Shown here: positions 8,808 to 18,049 of the stretch, in pieces
Position numbering within the stretch: position 1 is the first letter of the stretch
How the letters are laid out: each line of letters starts with the position of its first letter
From: Pararhodobacter zhoushanensis
Lineage (GTDB): Bacteria > Pseudomonadota > Alphaproteobacteria > Rhodobacterales > Rhodobacteraceae
Reading direction: 5' to 3'
Assembly (NCBI RefSeq): GCF_003990445.1
Contig: NZ_REEZ01000006.1
Coordinates: 1 to 64,000 of the forward strand
Length of the DNA: 64,000 bases
Translations under genes and position numbers: made by a program
The notes under the pieces: model-generated
Database searches by the model: none
Told to the model about the DNA's origin: nothing
What the model saw: only the letters and a program-made list of their open reading frames with translations

Positions 8808-10120
8808 GCGTTAGTCTCCCCGAGCGTGGCCAGACGGTCTTGCAAAAGCTGACGGTCTGTCTTGCCAGATATCTCGGGGATTGCATGGGCCAGGTCCTCG
8901 AAACGCCCATTCAGGACGGTGATCCTGCTGTCCCCCTGCTGCACGAGCTTGATGATCTTCTTTTGATAAGAACGCTGCGTATCAAGTTCGAGGTCGATTT
9001 CATGCGCATCTATTGCGTCAAGTCGCTGATGGGGAACAAAGCCCCTGTCACACAGGATCACGCGCAACGACAAGTTTGTCTCAATGGCTGACCAGATCGG
9101 AGCGCTGATGTGATAGTCGGCAAAGCCGAACCCCGAAACGATCAGCGTCGTGTCAGGCTCTCGCAGTGCCTCTTGCAGGGCCGCGAACATGTCGAGGTAG
9201 GGCGTTTCAAACGCCTCCTGATATTTGGTCGAGCGCGGATAGATCAGGACCGGGCGCAGTTCATCAGTGGCTTCTGCCTGACTGCGGATCACAACACCAT
9301 CGGCTTGTCTGCGCCAGTCCACCGACCCGTGTAGTTTGTAGGAGTGAAAGACCCCATCAAGGTAATCAGCCTTTGTGCTTTTCGTGGAGCGCCGCACGAT
9401 GTCGTGCTGAAAGTGATCCCGATTGAACCGCTGTACAGCAGCGTGTGAAAATCCGTCTACCAGAACGACGCCCAAACGGGCTGCCGCCGTTTCAATGCAG
9501 AGGTCGTAATTGGTAGTAAACAGCTTGACGCGCGGCTTCTCGGGCGAGCGGCGTCCGAATTTGCGAATAAACCCCACGTGGGCGGCCAGCTCCGTATCCA
9601 GCCTCACGAAATCCACCTTCTCAAGGATGGTCTTTTCCGCGGCCTTGATGAACTTTTCTAGGCTTCTGAGCTTGGGCTGCTCTATGAAAAGCTGGTCATT
9701 CTCCGACTGTACGCGCAATAGCTCAATTGACATCTTACACAGGCTTAGCAGCCCCTCAATGTTTTCTTTGCCCTCGTCGGGAACATCGCCCATCACATAT
9801 GTGACGATTTGATCGAAGGCATCATGGCCGTATCCATCGCGGACGGCGTACCAGAGGTCCCACATACCGGGTGCTTTGGACCCATCTGCGCTCTTAGCGC
9901 AGAAAGAAGCGCCAGATCCTAACAGCACGACCACATTGGTCGAGTGCAAGGCATCGTTCAGCTTGTCCTCCACCTGCTCACGGCATCCCGTGATGCGTTT
10001 GCTTTTTGCATCATCCGGGTCGGCTTCCTTGTCAGACCAAGCCAGCCACTTTGCATTACCTGTCAGCAGGCGCAGAAGGTCTTTTTTGCCATCGTGGAGG
10101 CTTTCCCAAAAATCGGTCAT
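8804..10120 (-). CDS. SIR2-family NAD hydrolase of a SIR2-HerA anti-phage system
   Basis: This is a 438-residue SIR2-like (SIR2_2/DUF4917-type) protein. The Rossmann NAD-binding loop is VVVLLGSGASF (63-73). The catalytic Asn lies in FTTNYD (N204) and the catalytic His in KLHGSVDW (H264). SGFGFAD (329-335) forms the second NAD-contacting strand. The sirtuin zinc-binding cysteines are absent, as in defence SIR2 proteins, which degrade NAD+ and do not deacetylate. It is the first gene of a two-gene operon with herA (4-bp ATGA overlap). The expected role is abortive NAD+ depletion on phage sensing, with HerA as partner. Its promoter should lie between 10121 and about 10300, but no clear consensus is seen. 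Confidence 0.92.
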   Translation of the reverse strand: MTDFWESLHDGKKDLLRLLTGNAKWLAWSDKEADPDDAKSKRITGCREQVEDKLNDALHSTNVVVLLGSGASFCAKSADGSKAPGMWDLWYAVRDGYGHDAFDQIVTYVMGDVPDEGKENIEGLLSLCKMSIELLRVQSENDQLFIEQPKLRSLEKFIKAAEKTILEKVDFVRLDTELAAHVGFIRKFGRRSPEKPRVKLFTTNYDLCIETAAARLGVVLVDGFSHAAVQRFNRDHFQHDIVRRSTKSTKADYLDGVFHSYKLHGSVDWRRQADGVVIRSQAEATDELRPVLIYPRSTKYQEAFETPYLDMFAALQEALREPDTTLIVSGFGFADYHISAPIWSAIETNLSLRVILCDRGFVPHQRLDAIDAHEIDLELDTQRSYQKKIIKLVQQGDSRITVLNGRFEDLAHAIPEISGKTDRQLLQDRLATLGETNA

Positions 10121-10866
10121 AGTAAAACTCGCTCGAAATCCCTCACCGCGCCTCGCACTCTGTCAGCGTGATCTATTCGCGATACAGCTTCCTGCTGGCA
10201 GTTTTTGAAAAGATCGTATTCACACGCCTAATCTGACCGGAGCAAGAACCGTGAAATACAGGAGTTCTGAATATCGCCCATTGTCGCGGAACCTTCCCAA
10301 ATAACAGAAACCTACTCGCTCTCAGAAGGCACTATTTCCGGCAGTGGTTTGGAAGGCAAGGCAATCAGAGCGTGTGAGTGCAAAGAAACGCCCGCCGAGT
10401 TCTTGGTGAACAGCTTGTCCCACAGGCTTAGCCGGCCAGCATGACGTCTGAGGCGTGGCCGGTCTGGACGCGATTGTCATAGCGGAGGAAGCCGCCTGTG
10501 CTGATGAGGTCGCAAAGACTAGCGGCCCTCGCGCAACAACCCGGCGCCATGGTCTGCTTCGAAGCCACCGATTGGCAGGAGTGGAGGTTATGCTGCGCAA
10601 GGTCATCCATGTCTGGTTCGGGTAAGCTGCAATGCGGCTACACCGCTTCCGGCGAATAACGCCATTGGGCCGGCACCGGCGGCAACCAGCGCCAAGATGA
10701 ACTGGGCAATTGGCCGGCTCCTGACAAACTAAGACCTGATGCACGCGGAACCGCATTCACTTGCTGCGCCTGCCTTTGTTCATACGATCACATGATGCGC
10801 AACGGAGGTCGATTTGGCCTGCTGCCCAGCAAAAACACTGGCAGGCGTCTCCACAACCGGACATGC
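10121..10866. other. Gene-free boundary of the defence island, possible transposase debris
   Basis: About 750 bases hold no intact gene. Short frames exist on both strands but none has a ribosome-binding site or family features. On the plus strand, 10519-10587 reads LAALAQQPGAMVCFEATDWQ. This resembles the conserved strand of IS110-type transposases (A-L-V-x-x-E-A-T-G) and is followed by stops within a few dozen codons. This may be a decayed IS110 fragment, at low confidence. The stretch joins SIR2 to the conserved nrdJ region. I see no tRNA gene and no direct repeats that would mark an attachment site. Confidence 0.45.
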
Positions 10867-10901
10867 AAACGGCCTCGGGTACTCCCCGAGGCCGTTTCTT
10901 T
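10867..10901 (+). terminator. Hairpin terminator at the island/core junction
   Basis: A perfect 13-bp stem (AAACGGCCTCGGG with CCCGAGGCCGTTT) has a 5-base loop and is followed on the plus strand by CTTTA. No intact plus-strand gene precedes it, so it may be the leftover terminator of a deleted gene. It could also insulate the end of nrdJ on the minus strand. Confidence 0.65.
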
Positions 10902-10982
10902 ATCACCTCAGCCAAAATGACCTTGTGAGACGGTTAGGTCATGTCGCGTGGCACGCCACAACTACTTCCCACCCCACCACCG

Positions 10983-13241
10983 TCACCCGCATTTCGAATG
11001 CCCGCAGGCGCGGCAGGTCATGCAGCCTTCGATCATTACCAGCTCATACGCGCCACAGGACGGGCACGAGGCGGGGCGGACGTTGCTGGTCACCGGGCCG
11101 GCCTTGGGATCGGATTTCAGCCCCAGTCCCTGCCCTTCGATAAAGCCGATGGCGACCAGATGTTCCTCGATGACGCCGCCAATCGCGGCAAGGATCGAGG
11201 GGATGTACTTCCCCTGCATCCACGCCCCGCCGCGCGGATCGAACACGGCCTTCAGCTCTTCGACGACAAAGGACACATCGCCCCCGCGCCGGAACACCGC
11301 GCTGATCATCCGCGTCAGCGCCACGGTCCAGGCGTAATGCTCCATGTTTTTCGAGTTGATGAACACCTCGAACGGCTGCCTGCGCCCGCCGACGATGATG
11401 TCATTGACGGTGATATAGATCGCGTGCTCGCTCACCGGCCATTTCAGCTTGTAGGTGTGGCCCTCCAACGCCTCGGGGCGGTCCAGCGGCTCGGAGAGGT
11501 AGATCACCTCGGCGCCGGTATCGGTCTGCGGGGCTTTCTCGCTGGTCTCGGAAACGGTCAGCACCGAGCCGGTCACAGCATTGGGCCGATAGGTCGTGCA
11601 GCCCTTGCAGCCCATGTCCCAGGCCGCCATGTAGACGTCCTTGAAGGATTGAAAATCAATGTCTTCCGGGCAGTTGATGGTCTTGGAGATACTCGAATCC
11701 ACCCATTTCTGCGCCGCCGCCTGCATGCGCACATGCTCCATCGGGGCAAGTGTCTGGGCGCTAACGAAATACTCGGGCAGCGGCGCATCGCCGTTCTTCT
11801 CACGCCACAGCGCGACGGCGTAATCGACCACCTCTTCCTCGGTGCGCGAGCCATCCTTCTGCAAGACCTTGCGGTTATAGGCATAGGCGAACACCGGCTC
11901 GATCCCCGAGCTGACATTCCCGGCATAGAGGCTGATCGTCCCCGTCGGCGCAATCGAGGTCAACAGCGCGTTGCGGATACCATGCGCGCGCACAGCCTCG
12001 CGCACATCGTCATCCATCGCCTGCATGGTCCCAGAGGCGAGGTACTTCTCGGCATCAAACAGCGGGAAGGCCCCCTTCTCGCGCGCCAGATCGACCGAGG
12101 CGAGATAGGCCGCCCGCGCAATCGCCCGCATCCACGCGTCGGTCTGGACGACAGCGTCGTCCGAGCCATAGCGCAACCCCATCATCAGCAGCGCATCGGC
12201 CAGACCGGTGACGCCCAGACCGATGCGACGTTTGGCCTCAGCCTCAGCCGCCTGCTGCGGCAGCGGGAATTTCGACGCGTCAACCACGTTATCCATCATC
12301 CGCACAGCCGTGCGCACCAGCGCGTCCAGCTCGGCCGTATCGATGCCGGCATCGCTCTCGAAGGGCGCCTTGACCAACCGGGCCAGATTGATCGACCCCA
12401 GCAGACACGCGCCATAAGGCGGCAGGGGCTGCTCGCCGCAGGGGTTGGTGGCGGCAATCGTCTCGACATAGCGCAGGTTGTTGGCGGTGTTGATCCGGTC
12501 GATGAAGATCACGCCGGGCTCGGCATAGTCATAGGTCGCGCGCATGATCCGGTTCCACAGATCCAGCGCCTGCACGGTGCGGTAGACCCGGCCATTGAAC
12601 TGCAGATCCCACGGCCCATCGGCTTTTACGGCATCCATGAACGGATCGGTCACCAGCACCGACAGGTTGAACATCCTTAGCCGGGCGGAATCCTGTTTGG
12701 CGGCGATGAAATCCTCGATATCCGGGTGATCGCAACGCATCGTCGCCATCATCGCCCCCCGGCGGCTGCCTGCCGACATGATCGTCCGGCACATCGCGTC
12801 CCAGACATCCATGAAGCTGAGCGGCCCTGACGCATCGGCGGCGACCCCATGCACCACAGCGCCCTTGGGGCGGATGGTGCTGAAATCATAGCCGATGCCG
12901 CCGCCCTGCTGCATGGTCAGCGCGGCCTCTTTCAGCATCTCGAAAATGCCGCCCATGCTGTCGGGGATCGTGCCCATGACGAAGCAGTTGAACAGGGTAA
13001 CAGCGCGGCCCGTCCCGGCCCCGGCCAGAATACGCCCCGCGGGCAGAAAACGGAAATCTTCAAGCGCGGTATAGAAGCGGTCCTCCCACAGCACCGAATC
13101 GCTCTCGACCGAGGCCAGATCACGCGCCACGCGGCGCCAGCTGTCTTCCAGCGTGGCATCGAGGGGCGCACCACCGGCGTCTTTGAGCCGGTACTTCATG
13201 TCCCAGATCTGCTCGGCAATGGGGGCGGAGAAACGGCTCAT
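10983..13241 (-). CDS. nrdJ: Adenosylcobalamin-dependent (class II) ribonucleoside-diphosphate reductase
   Basis: This 752-residue class II ribonucleotide reductase makes deoxyribonucleotides with an adenosylcobalamin radical and needs no oxygen. Characteristic segments are FLPAGRILAGAGTGR and LFNCFVMG near the N-terminus, QQGGGIGYDFS, AATNPCGEQPLPPYGAC (the active-site NPCGE loop) and SIAPTGTISLYAGNVSSG. The C-terminus has the extra domain with paired cysteines (CPSCG...CMTCRACGHSKCG), which binds zinc and carries the redox-active tail in this subfamily. The ATG preceded by AGGA at about -10 is preferred over a TTG six codons earlier. The gene is divergent from the DUF1489 gene. No cobalamin-riboswitch-like leader is visible in the 143-bp upstream gap. 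Confidence 0.96.
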   Translation of the reverse strand: MSRFSAPIAEQIWDMKYRLKDAGGAPLDATLEDSWRRVARDLASVESDSVLWEDRFYTALEDFRFLPAGRILAGAGTGRAVTLFNCFVMGTIPDSMGGIFEMLKEAALTMQQGGGIGYDFSTIRPKGAVVHGVAADASGPLSFMDVWDAMCRTIMSAGSRRGAMMATMRCDHPDIEDFIAAKQDSARLRMFNLSVLVTDPFMDAVKADGPWDLQFNGRVYRTVQALDLWNRIMRATYDYAEPGVIFIDRINTANNLRYVETIAATNPCGEQPLPPYGACLLGSINLARLVKAPFESDAGIDTAELDALVRTAVRMMDNVVDASKFPLPQQAAEAEAKRRIGLGVTGLADALLMMGLRYGSDDAVVQTDAWMRAIARAAYLASVDLAREKGAFPLFDAEKYLASGTMQAMDDDVREAVRAHGIRNALLTSIAPTGTISLYAGNVSSGIEPVFAYAYNRKVLQKDGSRTEEEVVDYAVALWREKNGDAPLPEYFVSAQTLAPMEHVRMQAAAQKWVDSSISKTINCPEDIDFQSFKDVYMAAWDMGCKGCTTYRPNAVTGSVLTVSETSEKAPQTDTGAEVIYLSEPLDRPEALEGHTYKLKWPVSEHAIYITVNDIIVGGRRQPFEVFINSKNMEHYAWTVALTRMISAVFRRGGDVSFVVEELKAVFDPRGGAWMQGKYIPSILAAIGGVIEEHLVAIGFIEGQGLGLKSDPKAGPVTSNVRPASCPSCGAYELVMIEGCMTCRACGHSKCG

Positions 13242-13384
13242 CGGGCGTCCTGACGGCAAGAGTTTGGCTGTATGGAGAGCGACGGAAGATAGTCTGCCGC
13301 CACGCCGGGGTCAACGTATTGAACCGCGACGGAACGGCGGGATCGCGCCTTGAACTTGCGGGGCATCGGGGCACATATGGGGCC

Positions 13385-13810
13385 ATGACCGTTCACATCC
13401 TCAAACTCTGCGTCGGCTGCGAATCGATTGAGGATCTCGCCGATTGGCAGATCCAGCGCGCCAGCGAGCGGCCCGACGGGCTGCCGCGCCATGTTACCCG
13501 CATGTGGCCAAAACGCGCGGATGAGATCACCGATGGTGGCTCGATCTACTGGATCATCAAAGGCCAGGTGAGCGTGCGCCAACGCATTGTCCGGCTGGAT
13601 GAGGTGGTCGGTGACGACGGCATCCGCCGCTGCGCGCTGGTGCTTGACCCCGAGCTGGTGCGCCTCCAACCCGCGCCCCGCCGGCCGTTCCAGGGCTGGC
13701 GCTACCTGTCGCCCGAAGACGCCCCGCGCGACCTGCCGCGATACCGTGCCGGCGACGATGAACTGCCGCCCGAGCTTGCCGAAGCGCTGGCGGAGTTCGG
13801 CTTGAGGTAG
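13385..13810 (+). CDS. DUF1489 family protein
   Basis: This 141-residue protein is conserved in alphaproteobacteria and of unknown function. It begins MTVHILKLCVGCESIEDL and contains the family stretch GGSIYWIIKGQVSVRQRI (about 51-68), followed by a Pro/Arg-rich C-terminal half. There is no signal peptide or membrane segment, so it should be cytosolic. It is divergent from nrdJ and convergent with the HAD gene. The first ATG in good context is used; the few codons upstream have no ribosome-binding site. Confidence 0.85.
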   Translation: MTVHILKLCVGCESIEDLADWQIQRASERPDGLPRHVTRMWPKRADEITDGGSIYWIIKGQVSVRQRIVRLDEVVGDDGIRRCALVLDPELVRLQPAPRRPFQGWRYLSPEDAPRDLPRYRAGDDELPPELAEALAEFGLR

Positions 13811-14110
13811 GCGCGGCTCGGACCCCATCGAGGGGTCCTCGCCGCGGCGGGTTGCCACCCGCACCCGCTTCAAGGGACGCACGCGCCCCTTGAAAATCCC
13901 CGTGGATATTTAGAGCATAAAGTTGAACAAAAAGCGGCACGCATCCCAGGGACACGCGCCGCCAACTTCATGCACGGTCATCGGCATCCCTGCCTGTACC
14001 GTGCGGCTATTCTGGGCCCGCAGCGTTAACAAAGGCTGAACGCCGCCCCAACTTTATGCCCAAAATATCCTGGGGGGTGAATTTGGCTTTAGCCAAAGAG
14101 GGGGGCTAGC
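13811..14110. repeat. Composite palindromic intergenic repeat, locus A
   Basis: This locus fills a convergent gap. In order it holds a GC hairpin around CCCCATCGAGGGG (13811-13848), a hairpin TTCAAGGG...CCCCTTGAA (13869-13894), the left arm GGATATTTAGAGCATAAAG plus TTG (13904-13925), a degenerate internal copy CAACTTCATGC (13963-13973), and the inverted right arm CAACTTTATGC plus AAATATCC (14049-14070). GGGGGCTAGCCCCC follows (14101-14114). The arms recur at about 25.5 and 62.0 kb. It probably acts as a bidirectional terminator, or is a REP-like element. Confidence 0.7.
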
Positions 14111-14125
14111 CCCCCTTACCCGCTC

Positions 14126-14788
14126 TCAGCCCTGCGCACGCAAGAGCAAGGGCATCATCGCTGCCACCAGTGCGCGCGCGCCGTTGGGCTCGTAATCCCA
14201 CCCCAACCAGCCGCGCTTTTCCGCGGCGGCGATGTTTGCGGCGGTGTCATCAATGAACAGGATCTCGAAAGGCGCCATGTCCAGCGCCTTCTCCACCGCC
14301 TCGAACGCTGCCGGGTTCGGCTTCATCAGCCCCGTCTCGCCCGACGCAAAGAACGCGTCCACCCGTTCGGCCCAGCCCGCATCCTGTGCGATCCAGCGGG
14401 CGCGGCGGGAGTCGTTGTTGGTAAAGATCGCCTGCACGATGCCGCCCTGCGCCAGCATCTCGACGATACGCTCAAGTTCGGGGTCCGGGTCGTGATCGGT
14501 CTCGAACCACAGTTCCAGCACGTCCTCGGGGGCCAGGTCGACGCCCGCGCTCTCGGCCCAGTCCGCCAGCCGGTCCATCACGTCGTCCTTGCCGGTGAAC
14601 AGTGCCGCCTTGTCACGCCCGAACACCGCCTTGCCCATCGCGACGGCGTCGATGCCCAGCTCGCGCCCGACCAGCGCCTGCCACGGGAAAATCCCCTGCG
14701 CATCCGGTCGCCCGGCGCGGTTGAGTACGCCGTCGAAATCCCAGACCACGGCGCGGACGGCGTCCAGTCCCTCGATCACCTCGCTCAT
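14126..14788 (-). CDS. HAD-family hydrolase (HAD-IA) at the end of the his operon
   Basis: This 220-residue haloacid-dehalogenase-like phosphatase has motif I VVWDFDGVLN (D17, D19), motif II IFTNND, the conserved Lys in GLMKPNP and motif III/IV FIDDTAANI. An insert between motif I and motif II fits a small helical cap. The substrate cannot be told from sequence. It is translationally coupled to hisG through an ATGA overlap and is the last gene of hisS-hisZ-hisG-HAD. A phosphatase at the end of a histidine operon recalls histidinol-phosphate phosphatase, but HAD-IA proteins are too diverse for that assignment. Confidence 0.85.
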   Translation of the reverse strand: MSEVIEGLDAVRAVVWDFDGVLNRAGRPDAQGIFPWQALVGRELGIDAVAMGKAVFGRDKAALFTGKDDVMDRLADWAESAGVDLAPEDVLELWFETDHDPDPELERIVEMLAQGGIVQAIFTNNDSRRARWIAQDAGWAERVDAFFASGETGLMKPNPAAFEAVEKALDMAPFEILFIDDTAANIAAAEKRGWLGWDYEPNGARALVAAMMPLLLRAQG

Positions 14789-15474
14789 GCCAGACGCTCC
14801 CGCAGGGCCTGCATCGCGGCCGTTTCACCCGCATCCAGCGCCGCAGCGCGCGTCGCGAAAAGCGTTGCCTGTGACAGCAGGATCGGTTCGGTATCGAGGA
14901 TCTTCAGATGGTTGGCGCGCAACGTCTCGCCAGTCGAAGTGATATCCGCCACCGCCTCGGCCGTCAGGTTGCGAATGGTGCCCTCGGTCGCGCCCTGGCT
15001 GTCGACCAGCTGATAATCCGCCACCCCATGCGCGCGCAGATAGTCGCGCACCAGCCGGTGATATTTCGTCGCGATCCGCAGCCGGAACCCGTGATCGGCA
15101 CGGAACGCCGAGGCCGCCGCATCCAGATCATCCAGCGTTTCGACATCGACCCAGCACTCGGGCACCGCGATGATCAGGTCGGCATGGCCAAACCCCATCG
15201 GCGCGATTTCCTCGACCACCGCTTGCCAGTCCGCCAGCTTTTCGCGCACCAGATCGGTGCCGGTGACGCCCAGATGAATACGCCCCGCCGCCAGCTCGCG
15301 CGGGATCTCGCTGGCCGAAAGCAGCACCAGCGAGACACCCTCGATCCCCTCGACAGCGCCCGAATATTCGCGTTCAGCGCCAGTGCGCTTCATGGTGATG
15401 CCGCGTTCGGCGAACCACTCGAAGGTCTTCTCCATCAACCGGCCTTTTGAGGGCACGCCAATCTTCACGCTCAT
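14785..15474 (-). CDS. hisG: ATP phosphoribosyltransferase, short form
   Basis: HisG joins ATP and PRPP in the first step of histidine synthesis. At 229 residues this is the short form, which lacks the C-terminal ACT-like histidine-binding domain and needs HisZ. Typical segments are [28 protein letters not shown] and the PRPP-binding EGTIRNLTAEAVADITSTG. It overlaps hisZ upstream by 4 bp and the HAD gene downstream by 4 bp. Coupled translation fits the HisG-HisZ octamer. Confidence 0.96.
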   Translation of the reverse strand: MSVKIGVPSKGRLMEKTFEWFAERGITMKRTGAEREYSGAVEGIEGVSLVLLSASEIPRELAAGRIHLGVTGTDLVREKLADWQAVVEEIAPMGFGHADLIIAVPECWVDVETLDDLDAAASAFRADHGFRLRIATKYHRLVRDYLRAHGVADYQLVDSQGATEGTIRNLTAEAVADITSTGETLRANHLKILDTEPILLSQATLFATRAAALDAGETAAMQALRERLA

Positions 15475-16568
15475 GCCGGGTCTCCCAGTTCGACCAGCAG
15501 CGCGGGCCGGATCACCCCGCCCACCGCCGGGATCGAGCGCCCCTGCCCCAGCACCGCTGTCAGCGCATCATACCGCCCGCCGGTTGCCACAGGGGCCAGA
15601 TCGGGCCGCGCCTCGGCATAGAAGCCAAAGACGAAGCCGTCGTAATATTCCAGCGTGGTGCGGCCATAGGCCGCCTCGAAATCCAGATCCTCGACCGCGA
15701 CACCATGCGCCGACAGCACCACCAGCCGTTGCTCGAAGAGGTCCAGCGCCGGGGCGATCCACGGCATCTGCCCGGCCAGCCCGCGCATCGCCGCCAGTGC
15801 CTTCGGCGCCTTGTCAGCCACCGCCACCAGCGCCTCCAGCGCATCGACCACCGCGCCCGGAATCGCCGGGGTCGCCGCATCCTCGGCCAGTCGCGCCAGC
15901 CGTGTTTCGATCTCGGCGCGCGAGCGCAGACCGATTTGCGGTGCCGGGCTCTCGACCGGATCGCCCGCCGCCAGCCGCTCCAGCAACGCCGTGCGTCCCT
16001 TGGGCAGCGGCGCGCGGTCCGCAAACCGCTCCAGCAACGCGCGGAACCGCGTAGGCCGCCACAGGTGGCGCATCAGCGCCGCCTTGCGCGTGTCCGACGT
16101 CGGCAACCCCCGCACCGCCGCGATCAGCACCCCGATGTCGCCCGTCGCCGCCCGCAGCCCCTTGCCCGCCAACATGCGGGAAAACAACGCGAAAACCTCG
16201 GCATCTGCGCGCAACGGCTGCTCGCGGTCAAAGACCTCATAGCCGACCTGCAGGTATTCCGAGGCCCGGCTCCTGCCGCCCTCCTGCTTGCGAAACACCT
16301 CGCCGCTATAGCAATAGCGCGCCGGTTCCGCCCCCAGCGCCATATGCGCCTGCACCACCGGCACGGTAAAATCCGGGCGCAGCATCATCTCGCCCTGCAC
16401 CGGGTCCGTGGTGACATAGGCGCGCGCGCGAATATCCTCGCCATACAGGTCCAGCAGCGTTTCCGCCGGTTGCAGCACCGCCGCCTCGACCGGCACCGCG
16501 CCCCAGCTCTGGAACGCGCTGAACAGACGCTGCGCCTCGGCGCGGGCGGCAAGGGATGGTGTGCTCAT
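15471..16568 (-). CDS. hisZ: ATP phosphoribosyltransferase regulatory subunit
   Basis: HisZ is a catalytically dead HisRS paralogue that binds short HisG and makes it histidine-sensitive. The 365-residue protein keeps the class II synthetase fold ([45 protein letters not shown]) but lacks the full HisRS C-terminal domain. The start is the ATG that overlaps the hisS stop in ATGA; the frame stays open for 26 more codons upstream inside hisS. The order hisS-hisZ-hisG is usual in Rhodobacterales. Confidence 0.93.
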   Translation of the reverse strand: MSTPSLAARAEAQRLFSAFQSWGAVPVEAAVLQPAETLLDLYGEDIRARAYVTTDPVQGEMMLRPDFTVPVVQAHMALGAEPARYCYSGEVFRKQEGGRSRASEYLQVGYEVFDREQPLRADAEVFALFSRMLAGKGLRAATGDIGVLIAAVRGLPTSDTRKAALMRHLWRPTRFRALLERFADRAPLPKGRTALLERLAAGDPVESPAPQIGLRSRAEIETRLARLAEDAATPAIPGAVVDALEALVAVADKAPKALAAMRGLAGQMPWIAPALDLFEQRLVVLSAHGVAVEDLDFEAAYGRTTLEYYDGFVFGFYAEARPDLAPVATGGRYDALTAVLGQGRSIPAVGGVIRPALLVELGDPA

Positions 16569-18049
16569 GAGGCCTCCAGCATGGCCTTGACGGTGGCCAC
16601 CAGATCCGCGAGCGGCACCTCGACCTGCGCGGGCCGCTCTTTCCATTCCTCCAGCGTCGCGTTCTCGGCGATCTTGGCACCCAGCACCAGATCCTTGACC
16701 TGCACCACGCCGCGCGCGGCCTCGTCCGAGCCCTGGATGATTGCCACTGGAGAGTTGCGTTTATCGGCGTATTTCAACTGGTTGCCGAAGTTCTTGGGAT
16801 TGCCCAGATAGACCTCGGCCCGGATCCCCGCGCGGCGCAGATCGCGCACCATCGCCTGATAATCGGCCATCCGCGTGCGGTCCATCACCGTCACCACCAC
16901 CGGCCCGGCCGTATCCGCCACGACCCGCCCCTTGGCGGTCAGCGCGGCCAGCAGACGGTCGACACCGATGCTGACGCCGGTTGCCGGCACCGCTTGGCCC
17001 GTGAAGCGTTTGACCAGATCGTCATAGCGCCCGCCACCGGCCACCGAGCCGAACTGCCGCTTGCGGCCCTTCTCGTCGAGGATCTCGAAGGTCAGCTCGG
17101 CCTCATAGACCGGCCCGGTATAATACCCAAGGCCGCGCACCACTGACGGATCAATCACCACCCGGTCCGCGCCATACCCCTGCGCGGCCAGCAGCGCAGC
17201 CATCTCTTCCAATTCGGCCACGCCCTCGGCCCCCATCACCGAGTCCCCGACCAGCCGCCGCAATTCAGCGCAGGTCTCGGCCCCGCTGTCACGGCGCGCA
17301 GCGGTGAAGGCCAGCACGATATCCGCCGAGGCGTCCGGCAGCCCGGCCCCCTTGGTGAAATCGCCGCTGTCATCCTTGCGGCCTTCGCCGATCAGCGCGC
17401 GCACCCCGGCTTCGCCCAGGCGGTCCAGCTTGTCGATGGCGCGCAGCACAATCCCGCGCTCCTCGGCAAACTTCTCTGGATCGGCCGGGTCCAGCACCCC
17501 CGCCGCTTCCATCACGCCGTTCAAAACCTTGCGGTTGTTGATGCGCACGATGAAATCGCCGCCCAAACCCAGATCCTCGAACACATCGGCCAGCATCGCG
17601 CAGATCTCGGCATCGGCGGCCACCGTCGAGGCCCCCACCGTATCCGCATCGCATTGATAAAACTGCCGGAACCGCCCCGGACCGGGCTTTTCATTGCGCC
17701 AGACCGGCCCCATCGCATAGCGCCGGTACGGGCTGGGCAGATCGTTGCGATACTGCGCCGCGACGCGCGCCAAGGGCGCTGTCAGATCATAGCGCAGCGC
17801 CACCCAGTCCTTTTCATCCTCCTGCCACGCGAAGACCCCTTCATTGGGGCGGTCCACATCCGGCAGGAACTTACCCAGGGCTTCTACAGTCTCGACCGCG
17901 CTGGTCTCCAAGGGGTCAAAGCCATAGCGATGATACACCCGGGCAATCCGGTCCAGCATCTCTTTGCGCGCGGTTACCTCGGCGCCGAAATAATCGCGGA
18001 AACCCTTGGGCGTTTCAGCCTGGGGGCGGCGTTGCTTGGTCTTGCTCAT
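16565..18049 (-). CDS. hisS: Histidyl-tRNA synthetase
   Basis: This 494-residue class II aminoacyl-tRNA synthetase charges tRNA-His. Motif 1 lies in [10 protein letters not shown]...[12 protein letters not shown], motif 2 in [23 protein letters not shown], and motif 3 in [10 protein letters not shown]. The histidine-binding [12 protein letters not shown] segment is clear. A C-terminal anticodon-binding domain follows ([17 protein letters not shown] onward). It is the first gene of the hisS-hisZ-hisG-HAD operon and diverges from slyX. Confidence 0.96.
   Translation of the reverse strand: MSKTKQRRPQAETPKGFRDYFGAEVTARKEMLDRIARVYHRYGFDPLETSAVETVEALGKFLPDVDRPNEGVFAWQEDEKDWVALRYDLTAPLARVAAQYRNDLPSPYRRYAMGPVWRNEKPGPGRFRQFYQCDADTVGASTVAADAEICAMLADVFEDLGLGGDFIVRINNRKVLNGVMEAAGVLDPADPEKFAEERGIVLRAIDKLDRLGEAGVRALIGEGRKDDSGDFTKGAGLPDASADIVLAFTAARRDSGAETCAELRRLVGDSVMGAEGVAELEEMAALLAAQGYGADRVVIDPSVVRGLGYYTGPVYEAELTFEILDEKGRKRQFGSVAGGGRYDDLVKRFTGQAVPATGVSIGVDRLLAALTAKGRVVADTAGPVVVTVMDRTRMADYQAMVRDLRRAGIRAEVYLGNPKNFGNQLKYADKRNSPVAIIQGSDEAARGVVQVKDLVLGAKIAENATLEEWKERPAQVEVPLADLVATVKAMLEAS

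Noticed and set aside
2845-10120. A single three-gene operon SIR2-HerA-STAND
   Set aside because: SIR2 and HerA overlap by 4 bp, but a 242-bp gap with in-frame stops separates HerA from the STAND gene. One operon is possible but not shown.
10322-10756. 144-codon minus-strand frame in the island boundary
   Set aside because: It is Ser/Arg/Ala-rich with no motif and no ribosome-binding site, and the plus strand shows weak transposase similarity instead.
1-10940. tRNA gene or attachment-site repeats bounding the defence island
   Set aside because: I looked for tRNA arms and matching direct repeats near both edges and found none, so integration by a tRNA-specific integrase is not supported.
10941-12680. 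579-codon open frame antisense to nrdJ
   Set aside because: Long antisense frames are expected opposite GC-rich coding sequence. It has no family motifs, and nrdJ on the other strand is certain.
13242-13384. Cobalamin riboswitch upstream of nrdJ
   Set aside because: The 143-bp divergent gap is too short for the full aptamer, and no B12-box-like sequence was recognised.
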